NCBI RefSeq assembly: GCF_001083795.1
Contig: NZ_LAVK01000030.1
Span: forward strand, 1-35,466
Source of the DNA: Streptomyces sp. SBT349
GTDB taxonomy: Bacteria > Actinomycetota > Actinomycetes > Streptomycetales > Streptomycetaceae
Length of the DNA stretch: 35,466 bases
Direction: 5' to 3'
In this document: positions 29,807 through 35,466 of the stretch, piece by piece
How the letters are laid out: each line of letters begins with the position of its first letter
Numbering within the stretch: the stretch's first letter is position 1
The notes under the pieces: model-generated
What the model saw: the letters and a program-made list of their open reading frames with translations, nothing else
Told to the model about the DNA's origin: nothing
Databases searched by the model: none
Position numbers and translations under genes: made by a program

Positions 29807-29869
29807 CGGGATAGGAGATGTTTTCCAGGTGCGCCCCCGTCGTCGGCTTCGGCTGGCGGCGGGGTTTCT

Positions 29870-29885
29870 GCTGGTTCGAACCAGC
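29870..29885. repeat. 16-bp perfect palindrome
   Basis: GCTGGTTCGAACCAGC reads the same on both strands. It could be an operator, or part of a terminator for the collagen gene, which ends 64 bases upstream. It has a TTCGAA centre but no tRNA fold around it. Confidence 0.6.
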
Positions 29886-30005
29886 GGTGGATACGGGCAG
29901 TCATGGCCGCATGCGCCGTCGCGCCGCGTGGACACGTTCTGTGATCTACGAGTTGTCCTGCCGCATAGGCATGTCCGTTTCGGAACGGTTGTGTTCGCCT
30001 TTGCG

Positions 30006-30037
30006 CGTCACTCGCCGTCACTGGAACGGAGTAGAGT
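30006..30037 (+). promoter_or_regulatory. putative promoter with CGTCACT direct repeats
   Basis: CGTCACT at 30006-30012 and 30016-30022 are one helical turn apart, directly upstream of TAGAGT (30032-30037). The arrangement suggests an activator or repressor site beside a -10 box for the helicase operon. A -35 box is not clear. Very similar GTCACTC...CGTCACTGG words recur at 35397-35419. Confidence 0.5.
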
Positions 30038-30089
30038 AATCGGCCAACAGGCCATCAGATGTTCGGCCCGTAATCCCCTGGAAGGGGTG

Positions 30090-30122
30090 CGCCCTCACGC
30101 GGATGCCGGTCCGCGGAGGGCG
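30090..30122 (+). promoter_or_regulatory. long hairpin in the helicase leader
   Basis: CGCCCTC-A-CGCGGA (30090-30103) pairs with TCCGCG-GAGGGCG (30110-30122): 13 base pairs, one bulged A and a 6-nt loop. It lies nine bases before the AAGGAG ribosome site at 30131-30136. It may terminate, attenuate or protect the transcript. Confidence 0.6.
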
Positions 30123-30147
30123 TTGAACACAAGGAGCTGATGCCTTG

Positions 30148-30228
30148 ATGCACGTGCACAACCCTACTCATCGCCATGCCCGGGTCAACAGCCGGGTGTG
30201 CCGATCCCGTGTGGGTTGCATCCGGTGA
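30148..30228 (+). CDS. short leader ORF, 26 aa
   Basis: AAGGAG (30131-30136) precedes TTG 30145/ATG 30148. The ORF encodes MHVHNPTHRHARVNSRVCRS and six more residues, with four His in the first ten and many Arg. Its TGA (30226-30228) overlaps GTG 30225 of the helicase gene (GTGA), so its translation could deliver ribosomes to the helicase start, which has no other good ribosome site. It may be a leader peptide or simply a coupling device. Confidence 0.45.
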   Translation: MHVHNPTHRHARVNSRVCRSRVGCIR

Positions 30229-32096
30229 CGCCGGACCCAACCCGGCGGCGCTTCAACTCCAGTGAACGCGTCGCCCTCTACCTGGCTGCCGACGGAAAGT
30301 GCGCCGAATGCGGCGCCGAACTACAACCTTCCTGGCACGCCGACCACGTCGCCCCCTACTCGGCGGGCGGCCCCACCGACGTCACCAACGGGCAGGCCCT
30401 CTGCCCGAGATGCAACCTCACGAAAGGCCCTTGGCACATGGAACTGCGGGACTGGCAGGAGGAGGCACTCGGCCGCCTCCTGAAGAACAACGACGACTTC
30501 CTCGCGGTCGCCACCCCGGGCGCCGGCAAGACTACCTTCGCGCTGGTCGCCGCCCAGAAGCTCATCAGCCGCGCCGACGTCGAGAAAGTCGTCGTCATCG
30601 TCCCCACTTCCCACCTGCGCCGCCAATGGTCCGAAGCTGCCAGCAAGCTAGGGATCCAGCTTGACTGGAAGTTCACCAACGCCCAGTCTGCAGTAGCTCG
30701 CGATTTCGACGGGGTCGTCGTCACCTACGCCACGGTCGCCGCCCAGCCGTTGCTCTGGCAGCACATGGTGGCCGCCAAACGCACCCTCGTCATCCTCGAT
30801 GAAGTTCACCACGCCGGCGAAGCCGAAAACCTCTCTTGGGGGCCGGCCCTTCGGCAGGCGTTCGGCGGCGCGATGCGCAGGCTCATGCTTTCGGGCACCC
30901 CCTTCCGCTCCGACCGCCAGGCCATCCCCTTCGTCACCTACGACGAGAGGCGCAAGTGCACGCCCAGTTACAACTACGACTACGGAACCGCGCTGGCGGA
31001 CCGCACCGTCGTGCGCCCGATCGCCTTCCCAGCCCTCGACGGCAACGTTCGCTGGCGCGACGCCGGGGCGATCGTCTCCACCGACCTGGCCGACACGGAC
31101 GAGACCACGCTCATCAACGCCCTCCGTTCCGCGCTCGACCCGGATGGCCAGTGGATCGGCTCCGTGCTGCGTCGGGCCGATGAGGAGCTGTCGCTCCTCC
31201 GCGAGGAAGTTCCGGATGCCGGCGGTCTGATCGTGGCCGCCGACCAGTACAAGGCGCGCCGGTACGCCGACATGCTCGACCAGATCACGGGCGAGAAGAC
31301 CACACTGGCCATCTCCGACGAGCCGGAGGCATCGCAGCACATCGCCCGGTTCGCCAAGGGCACCTCGAAGTGGATCGTCGCCGTGCAGATGGTGTCCGAG
31401 GGGGTCGACATCCCGCGCCTCGCCGTTGGCGTCTACGCCTCCCGCATCAAGACGGAGATGTTCTTTCGGCAGGTCGTAGGCCGCTTCGTGCGGACACGCT
31501 CGGCGGAGGACGAGATCACGGCGACACTCTTCATCCCCTCGGTCCAGCCGCTGCTGAAGTTCGCGCAGGACATCGAGCGCACCGTCGATGCGGTGCTCGG
31601 CGAGCAGGCCGAGCGCGCCCGGCAGTCCGGGGAGGATGGGGAGCCGCGCACCCTGGAGCTGGACTTGGTGCAGCCCATAGGCTCCTCGGAGGCGCTGCAC
31701 CACTCCACCGTCTTCGGTGGGCAGTCCTTCACCCAGGACGAGTTGAACCGGGCGAAGAACATCGCCCAGGCCGTCGGTGCTCCGCCGAGCATGACCGATG
31801 CGCAGATGGCCCGGGCAATCCGCATGGCCACGGGCGGAAAGCTGCTGACGACGGCGACCATCCCGACGCCGGTTACGCCCGAGGCCGAGCAGTCGCTGAC
31901 TGAGAGGAAGTCGGACGCGCGCAGGGTCATCAAGCGGATGGTCGGCAGGCTCTCGCGGATGACGCAGCAGCCGCATCCGTACATCCACGCGGAGATGAAC
32001 CGCCTCTGTGGCGAGGACTCCATCGACCAGGCCACACTGGAATCGCTGAACCGCCGCATCGAGATGCTGGAGAAGAAGATCCGGAGCTACTCGTGA
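30225..32096 (+). CDS. HNH nuclease-SF2 helicase fusion, 623 aa
   Basis: GTG 30225 is preferred because it overlaps the leader ORF stop; GTG 30198 is an alternative that adds nine residues. Residues 20-68 are an HNH domain with zinc pairs Cys26/Cys29 and Cys60/Cys63, core HADH (38-41) and Asn55. Residues 75-470 are a ResIII/DEAD-like SF2 motor: TPGAGKT (97-103), DEVHHAG (192-198), SGTP (223-226), VSEGVDIPRL and the arginine-finger segment FFRQVVGRFVRTR. The C-terminal 130 residues are charged and helical. A DNA-translocating nuclease fits phage replication/recombination or an anti-phage role. The stop overlaps the start of the next gene. Confidence 0.88.
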   Translation: MTPDPTRRRFNSSERVALYLAADGKCAECGAELQPSWHADHVAPYSAGGPTDVTNGQALCPRCNLTKGPWHMELRDWQEEALGRLLKNNDDFLAVATPGAGKTTFALVAAQKLISRADVEKVVVIVPTSHLRRQWSEAASKLGIQLDWKFTNAQSAVARDFDGVVVTYATVAAQPLLWQHMVAAKRTLVILDEVHHAGEAENLSWGPALRQAFGGAMRRLMLSGTPFRSDRQAIPFVTYDERRKCTPSYNYDYGTALADRTVVRPIAFPALDGNVRWRDAGAIVSTDLADTDETTLINALRSALDPDGQWIGSVLRRADEELSLLREEVPDAGGLIVAADQYKARRYADMLDQITGEKTTLAISDEPEASQHIARFAKGTSKWIVAVQMVSEGVDIPRLAVGVYASRIKTEMFFRQVVGRFVRTRSAEDEITATLFIPSVQPLLKFAQDIERTVDAVLGEQAERARQSGEDGEPRTLELDLVQPIGSSEALHHSTVFGGQSFTQDELNRAKNIAQAVGAPPSMTDAQMARAIRMATGGKLLTTATIPTPVTPEAEQSLTERKSDARRVIKRMVGRLSRMTQQPHPYIHAEMNRLCGEDSIDQATLESLNRRIEMLEKKIRSYS

Positions 32097-32665
32097 CGTC
32101 GGCCAAGGCGAACGCGGTTCTGGTCGAGGCCCTCGGCTCCTCTCTGCGCCGCGGCGGCAACGCATTGCAGGACGTACCCGGCCTGCTGAAACGCATCCTG
32201 GAAGAGGAGGCGTGGAAGGAGTTCGTCACACCCCGGGGTGAGCTGGTCATGTACGCCGAGGTCGAGGACTTCGTCCGGACCTCCCCGAGCAGAGGGCTCG
32301 GGGCTGACCCCGACATGGTGCGACGATTGATCCAGCGCGACCCTGTGACACTCGACCTTTTCGACCGGGCCATGCAGAGGCGCCCCGGACGCCCAGAAAC
32401 CTTGTCTAATAGACAAGATTCTGCGCCGGCTGGCACCACGAGGACTGCCGCCCTGCGCCGTCTGAGAAAGGACCGCCCGGACCTTCACGGCGAGGTGCTG
32501 GCCGGGCACCTGTCGGCACATGCCGCGATGGTGAAAGCCGGGTTCCGTCGTCGGACGGTCAGCGTGCCGGTCGACAAGCCGGAGGCCGCCGCCAAGGCCC
32601 TGCGCCGCAACCTCAGCAAGACGGACCTGGCCGAGCTCGCCCGGCTCCTCCAGTCCCGACGCTGA
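32093..32665 (+). CDS. two-domain hypothetical protein, partner of the helicase, 190 aa
   Basis: The GTG start overlaps the helicase stop (GTGA). The N-terminal part (about 28-92) has LLKRILEEEAWKEFVTPRGE and LVMYAEVEDFV, a helical domain. A short linker (residues 98-115) follows. The C-terminal part has AALRRLRKDRPDLHGEVLAG and HLSAHAAMVKAGFRRRTVSV. I recognise these two motifs from a widespread phage and plasmid protein family of unknown function. The helical, basic C-terminus suggests DNA binding. The linker DNA contains a perfect palindrome written in rare codons (32401-32417). Confidence 0.8.
   Translation: MTSAKANAVLVEALGSSLRRGGNALQDVPGLLKRILEEEAWKEFVTPRGELVMYAEVEDFVRTSPSRGLGADPDMVRRLIQRDPVTLDLFDRAMQRRPGRPETLSNRQDSAPAGTTRTAALRRLRKDRPDLHGEVLAGHLSAHAAMVKAGFRRRTVSVPVDKPEAAAKALRRNLSKTDLAELARLLQSRR
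32401..32417. repeat. intragenic 8+8 palindrome in rare codons
   Basis: CTTGTCTA-A-TAGACAAG is a perfect inverted repeat with a 1-nt centre. It lies in codons 103-109 of the helicase partner, read as ...TTG TCT AAT AGA CAA..., all rare in GC-rich actinobacteria. It coincides with the linker between the two protein domains. Selection on the DNA rather than the protein is likely: an operator, a centromere-like site or a cleavage site. Confidence 0.7.
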
Positions 32666-32698
32666 CGCCCCGCTCCTGCTTCGGCAGGGGCGGGGCGT
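32665..32698 (+). terminator. strong hairpin with TTCG tetraloop
   Basis: ACGCCCCGC (32665-32673) pairs with GCGGGGCGT (32690-32698). Above a T-G wobble, CCTGC-TTCG-GCAGG (32675-32688) forms an apical stem with a UUCG tetraloop. The stem begins at the last base of the stop codon of the helicase partner gene. This is the clearest terminator of the helicase operon. Confidence 0.85.
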
Positions 32699-32857
32699 TC
32701 GTCGCGCGAAGGGGGCAGGACCCGGTGTCGTCCTCCAGGAGCGCGGCACGGCTTCCTTTTCCCGACCTCCCGCAAGACGCCTCACATCGGATAACCATCT
32801 CGGATGAGTGGGACGACAACGCCTCCGCGGGGTTGGCGTGACGGGCAGGATGTCGCC

Positions 32858-33259
32858 ATGAGCGCGCGTGAAAAGGAATCCCGCACCCACTTCTCCGACC
32901 TAGTGCGAACTCGGCGCCAGCAGCTGCGCCTGTCGCTCGAGAAACTGAGCGACGCCTCCATTGACCCGGAGACCGGGACACAGGTGAAGCAGAGCTGGAT
33001 ACACAGGCTCGAGCATGGCGAGCCGGTGAATCCGCCGAGCCTGGCTCAGCTCCGAGCGCTGGCTCTGGGGCTTGAGCTGCGGCTTTCGCGGATGCAGGAT
33101 GCCGCCGCGGCTGAGTACTTCGGCCTCGAGCGACCATGGCCCGAGTCGGCGGAAGCGCGGGACTTTGCAATGGTCGTGGAGGGGCTGACGCTTGAGCAGC
33201 AGGTAGCGCTCGAGCGGCTCCTTGACGCGTTCTTCCCGCGCCCGCCCCAGACGCCGTAG
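32858..33259 (+). CDS. XRE-type HTH regulator, 133 aa
   Basis: ATG 32858 has AGGA (32847-32850) seven bases upstream; ATG 32804 is in frame but lies close to a GATAAC -10-like box (32790-32795) and lacks a ribosome site. Residues 12-70 contain the HTH: FSDLVRTRRQQLRLSLEKLS then VKQSWIHRLEHGEPVNPPSL, the layout of XRE/Cro-C1 proteins. The C-terminal half (TLEQQVALERLLDAFFP) is helical and may dimerise. It is a candidate lysogeny repressor, but its operators are not proven. Confidence 0.78.
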   Translation: MSAREKESRTHFSDLVRTRRQQLRLSLEKLSDASIDPETGTQVKQSWIHRLEHGEPVNPPSLAQLRALALGLELRLSRMQDAAAAEYFGLERPWPESAEARDFAMVVEGLTLEQQVALERLLDAFFPRPPQTP

Positions 33260-33292
33260 CCCCACCCACACCCGACGTGCCACCATGCGGCC

Positions 33293-33520
33293 ATGAGCCC
33301 TCAACTCGCCGCACGCGAGACGGTGGTGCTGGATGACGTGGTGGCTGCGGTGGCGGTGCTGCGGGATCCGTCCGGGCCGGGGGAGCCGTGGTCGGCGGAG
33401 GACATCGCCCTGGCCCTGCCCGCGTTGCTGGATCTGGCGGACGGCGGGTCGCTCGCAGTGGCCGCGGACACGGCACGGTGGCTCGACGCTGCGGACGCCG
33501 GGCTGCTGCCGGCGGACTGA
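33293..33520 (+). CDS. small hypothetical protein, 75 aa
   Basis: ATG 33293 lies 34 bases after the XRE stop without a clear ribosome site. The protein is Ala/Asp/Leu-rich and helical (ETVVLDDVVAAVAVLRDPSG, then AEDIALALPALLDLADGG). I do not recognise the family. It faces the minus-strand gene at 33615-33908; the 94-base gap between them shows no strong terminator. Confidence 0.55.
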   Translation: MSPQLAARETVVLDDVVAAVAVLRDPSGPGEPWSAEDIALALPALLDLADGGSLAVAADTARWLDAADAGLLPAD

Positions 33521-33614
33521 CGCACGACCGGCGCTCCCCGGGCGGAACGGGCGTAGCGTGTCGCCACCCCCACCGAGGTCCCCGCCGCGTTGCGCATCGT
33601 GCAAGGGCTCTTGA

Positions 33615-33908
33615 CTACGGCGCCTCCGCCCGGCACACCGGGCACTCCTCGATCGTCACCCCCGGCCGCTCCACGACCTCCCGCACCTGCTCCGCATGCA
33701 GCTCGGGTCCGCCAGGTGCCCAGCAGCCCCGCCGGTGCAGCACACCCTCGCGGGGGCCGCCGGCGGGGCGTCGCATCCACTGCACCCACCACCGCGGCCC
33801 GGCCTGGTCCTCGGCGGACTCCAGGGCGGCGCGCACGGTGGCGAGTCGGTGCTCCAGCCAGCGCGCGATCACGTGGAGGTCGGCGGCCTCCGGCGGTAGG
33901 TCGAACAT
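33615..33908 (-). CDS. DUF6233-like protein, 97 aa, leaderless on the minus strand
   Basis: The start is the ATG read at 33908-33906. A longer frame upstream exists but TAGACT lies seven bases before this ATG on the minus strand, so transcription probably starts at it. The protein begins MFDLPPEAADLHVIARWLEH and has a helical half, then PRWWVQWMRRPAGGPREGVL, HRRGCWAPGG and a Cys pair in EECPVCRAEAP. This order (DLPP start, WV, C-W/H, final C-x2-C) is that of DUF6233 proteins from Streptomyces. Its function is unknown. It is the only minus-strand gene supported in the window. Confidence 0.6.
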   Translation of the reverse strand: MFDLPPEAADLHVIARWLEHRLATVRAALESAEDQAGPRWWVQWMRRPAGGPREGVLHRRGCWAPGGPELHAEQVREVVERPGVTIEECPVCRAEAP

Positions 33909-34046
33909 GGATTCGAGTCTAGGTGTGCGTCCGGTCCCCGGCGACAGCGGTAGACGACGCCCCCGCACGGTTGCCTCACGGCGGCCGGGCGGGGGCGCAT
34001 CGTCATGCCCGCGGGTGGGCACCGGCGACTCGGGCGCGCGAAGCAA
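33909..34046. other. divergent intergenic region
   Basis: The gap between the minus-strand DUF6233-like gene and the XRE-TPR gene holds a minus-strand TAGACT box just next to 33908 and a GC-rich stretch. No gene is supported in it. Confidence 0.5.
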
Positions 34047-34097
34047 ATCCCCGTCCTATGCTGGCGAGTGACGAACTGCACCAGATAGGACGGGGAT
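34047..34097 (+). promoter_or_regulatory. inverted repeat spanning promoter and ribosome site of the XRE-TPR gene
   Basis: ATCCCCGTCCTAT (34047-34059) and ATAGGACGGGGAT (34085-34097) are perfect 13-bp inverted copies; CTGG/CCAG adds four pairs after a single bulged G. The left arm overlaps a TATGCT -10 box (34057-34062) and the right arm contains the GGACGGGG ribosome site of ATG 34102. DNA binding would block transcription, and an RNA hairpin could hide the ribosome site. Confidence 0.7.
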
Positions 34098-34101
34098 CGA
34101 C

Positions 34102-35325
34102 ATGCCTGACTCTACCGTGCCCGGCGACCGCCTGCGAGAGATCCGCCTCCTGCGCGGCCTCACCCAAGAGGAGGCAGCCGAGCGCTCCGGCCTTAGCCTG
34201 CCCACCGTGAAGAAGATCGAGCAAGGCGGGTCGGCCAGGATCGAGACGTATCACGCGCTCGCCCGCGGCCTCCGCGTCCGCACCTCAGAACTGTTCGAGC
34301 CCGGCGGTCCGCGGCGGCGCGAGCACGCCGACGATGACCGCATCGACCTGCTGCCGATGAGGCAAGCCGTCGCGCCGCCGCTCGGGCCCGGCGGGCACCT
34401 CCACGTGGACACGGTGGAGGTCGAGCCCGACCTGGGGCAGCTGCGCGTGACCGCGCGCGCTCTGGATGAGGCGTACCACCGCGACGACTACATCACGGCC
34501 TCCCGAATGCTGCCGCCGCTGATCCGCTCCGCCCACACGGCGGTTCGCCACTACGAGGGCGGCCCGCAGCACGCGGACGCGCTGCGGTTGCGCTCGGACG
34601 CGCTTCAGCAGGCGGGCAGGCTGCTGACGCAGATCAGGGTGTACGACCTCGCGCAGCTCGCGCTGCGGGACGCGATGCGCGACTCGGCGGCGGCCGGAGA
34701 TGTGCTGGCCGAGGCCGCGGCTGTTGATCTTCAGGGCTGGGCGTTGGTGCGTCAGGCGCGGCTGGATGAGGCCGAGCGGTCGGCGCTGGCGACGGCGGAG
34801 GCGATCGAACCGCGGCTGTCCCGGGCGTCCCGGGATGAACTGGCGGTGTGGGGGCGCCTGCTGGTGCGGGCATCCGGCGCGGCAGCGCGGAACAACCGGC
34901 CGCAGGAGGCGCGGGACATCCTCCAGGTAGCGCGGGCGGCAGGTTCGGCGCTCGGGCCGCGCACCGGGGGTGCCGGGTACAAGTCGGGGGCGTTCAACCA
35001 CCTGAGCGCCGCATACCAGGGGATTGAGAACCACATGATTGCGGACCGTCCTGATCGGGTGCTCGGGCTGTCCGAGCGGATCGCGGCGGCGGACGCGTCG
35101 ACGTCGAACACGAGGCACCGGCACCTGTTGGACGTGGCGCGTGCGCACGTGGCGTTGCGTCAGGACAGCGATGCTGAGGACGTTCTGGCTGCGCTCCACG
35201 GCGAGTCTCCGGACTGGCTGCGGCATCAGCAGATGGCCAGCGAGGTGTTCGCAGATCTGCTGAAGAAGCGGAAGCGGCTCACTGGTCGCCAGCGGCGGCT
35301 GGCGCAGTTCTTCGCTGCGGCGTAA
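34102..35325 (+). CDS. XRE-family regulator with TPR-like C-terminal domain, 407 aa
   Basis: ATG 34102 follows the inverted repeat above. Residues 8-62 are a canonical HTH: GDRLREIRLLRGLTQEEAAE, RSGLSLPTVKKIEQGGSARI. Residues 110-405 are helical repeats (YITASRMLPPLIRSAHTAVR, LAQLALRDAMRDSAAAGDVL, DEAERSALATAEAIEPRLSR) like the TPR domains of Streptomyces XRE regulators. Such regulators often respond to small molecules or peptides and usually control neighbouring genes. The overlapping operator suggests autoregulation. It is probably a development- or signal-linked switch for the region. Confidence 0.88.
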   Translation: MPDSTVPGDRLREIRLLRGLTQEEAAERSGLSLPTVKKIEQGGSARIETYHALARGLRVRTSELFEPGGPRRREHADDDRIDLLPMRQAVAPPLGPGGHLHVDTVEVEPDLGQLRVTARALDEAYHRDDYITASRMLPPLIRSAHTAVRHYEGGPQHADALRLRSDALQQAGRLLTQIRVYDLAQLALRDAMRDSAAAGDVLAEAAAVDLQGWALVRQARLDEAERSALATAEAIEPRLSRASRDELAVWGRLLVRASGAAARNNRPQEARDILQVARAAGSALGPRTGGAGYKSGAFNHLSAAYQGIENHMIADRPDRVLGLSERIAAADASTSNTRHRHLLDVARAHVALRQDSDAEDVLAALHGESPDWLRHQQMASEVFADLLKKRKRLTGRQRRLAQFFAAA

Positions 35326-35446
35326 GGGATACGGGGCGTATTCCTTAGGGGACCCTACGGTGATGAACGAATACGCTACGCGCCTGTAGCAATGGTGTCA
35401 CTCCTCGTAGCGTCACTGGTCAGCAGCCTCCCCCCAGGAGCCGACC
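35326..35446 (+). promoter_or_regulatory. promoter region of a downstream gene, with palindromes
   Basis: The stretch holds TAGGG-GA-CCCTA (35346-35357), an ACGCTACG/CGTAGCGT inverted pair (35373-35380, 35406-35413), and GTCACTC (35397-35403) plus CGTCACTGG (35411-35419), which recall the repeats at 30006-30024. It is likely an operator-rich promoter for the next gene. A -10 box is not obvious. Confidence 0.5.
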
Positions 35447-35466
35447 ATGACGCACGGATTACGCCC
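35447..35466 (+). CDS. 5' end of a downstream gene (partial)
   Basis: ATG 35447 follows AGGAG (35436-35440) with good spacing. Only MTHGLR is visible before the window ends, so no function can be given. Confidence 0.5.

Larger units (their letters stand above)
29807..30147 (+). other. non-coding leader region between lysis and helicase genes
   Basis: No convincing gene is seen. A 73-codon ORF (29818-30039) has its AGGAG directly against the ATG and an odd composition. The region holds a 16-bp perfect palindrome (29870-29885), two direct CGTCACT copies 10 bases apart (30006-30012, 30016-30022), a TAGAGT -10-like box (30032-30037) and a hairpin leader. It is less GC-rich than the surroundings. 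Confidence 0.6.

Noticed and set aside
29870..29885. tRNA T-arm-like GGTTCGAACC, possibly part of a tRNA or an att site in a tRNA
   Set aside because: The loop would have six bases instead of seven, and no acceptor stem, anticodon arm or CCA end can be folded around it.
29818..30039. A 73-codon ORF after the collagen-like gene
   Set aside because: AGGAG directly touches the ATG, the translation is Arg/Cys/Trp-rich without a recognisable pattern, and the region carries palindromes and a promoter instead.
33909..34046. Longer N-terminus for the minus-strand gene, starting at 34046
   Set aside because: The extra 46 residues are Arg/Pro-rich, there is no ribosome site, and a -10 box lies just before the internal ATG at 33908.
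1..35466. Integrase, recombinase, att sites, CRISPR arrays, insertion sequences and rRNA or tRNA genes
   Set aside because: I looked for their motifs and repeats on both strands and saw none I could support; they may lie outside the window.

Overview
The window is GC-rich, mostly plus-strand DNA that reads as the genome of a temperate siphovirus, or a prophage or phage-plasmid form of one, of Streptomyces or a close actinobacterial relative. Support comes from very GC-rich third codon positions, frequent GTG starts, ATGA/GTGA start-stop overlaps, families typical of Streptomyces (DUF2637, DUF6221-like, DUF6233-like) and an actinobacterial RNase AS homologue. No integrase, portable att site, tRNA, rRNA, CRISPR array or transposase was found, and both window ends cut through genes.

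Layout. 1-2240: overlapping small accessory genes of unknown function. 2240-3200: a control island with a promoter inside a perfect palindrome, a small helix-turn-helix (HTH) protein, a GIY-YIG/ribbon-helix-helix fusion, and hairpins that share a TGCAA-containing loop. 3200-6060: a tightly coupled run of membrane proteins headed by a DUF2637 protein with a C-terminal HTH. This resembles the Spd spread modules of Streptomyces plasmids and integrative elements. 6140-7500: small genes and a lipoprotein. 7590-8800: an HNH nuclease and an apparently leaderless prim-pol-like protein. 8810-20020: terminase, portal, MuF-like protein, scaffold, major capsid, then an inserted glycosyltransferase/methyltransferase pair, head-tail connectors and the major tail protein. 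20057-27003: tail chaperones with a -1 frameshift site, tape measure, distal tail/hub and a fibre-like protein. 27071-29806: lysis region with an amidase (which has a possible internal start), an RNase AS-like nuclease, a holin, a coiled-coil membrane protein and a membrane-anchored collagen-like rod. 29807-32700: a structured leader, a 26-codon ORF, an HNH-SF2 helicase fusion and a partner gene with an internal palindrome. 32858-35325: regulators, including an XRE-TPR protein whose promoter and ribosome binding site lie in an inverted repeat.

How it works together. The morphogenesis genes follow the usual order from packaging to head, connector, tail and lysis. Head genes are punctuated by strong hairpins on both sides of the major capsid gene, probably to set stoichiometry. 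The most unusual cargo is a GT-methyltransferase-GT protein of 678 residues plus a second glycosyltransferase, placed between the capsid and connector genes, which suggests a virion glycan-building system. The plasmid-like spread module beside a complete virion operon makes a phage-plasmid lifestyle worth testing. All family names are from reading motifs in the translations; no database search was run.
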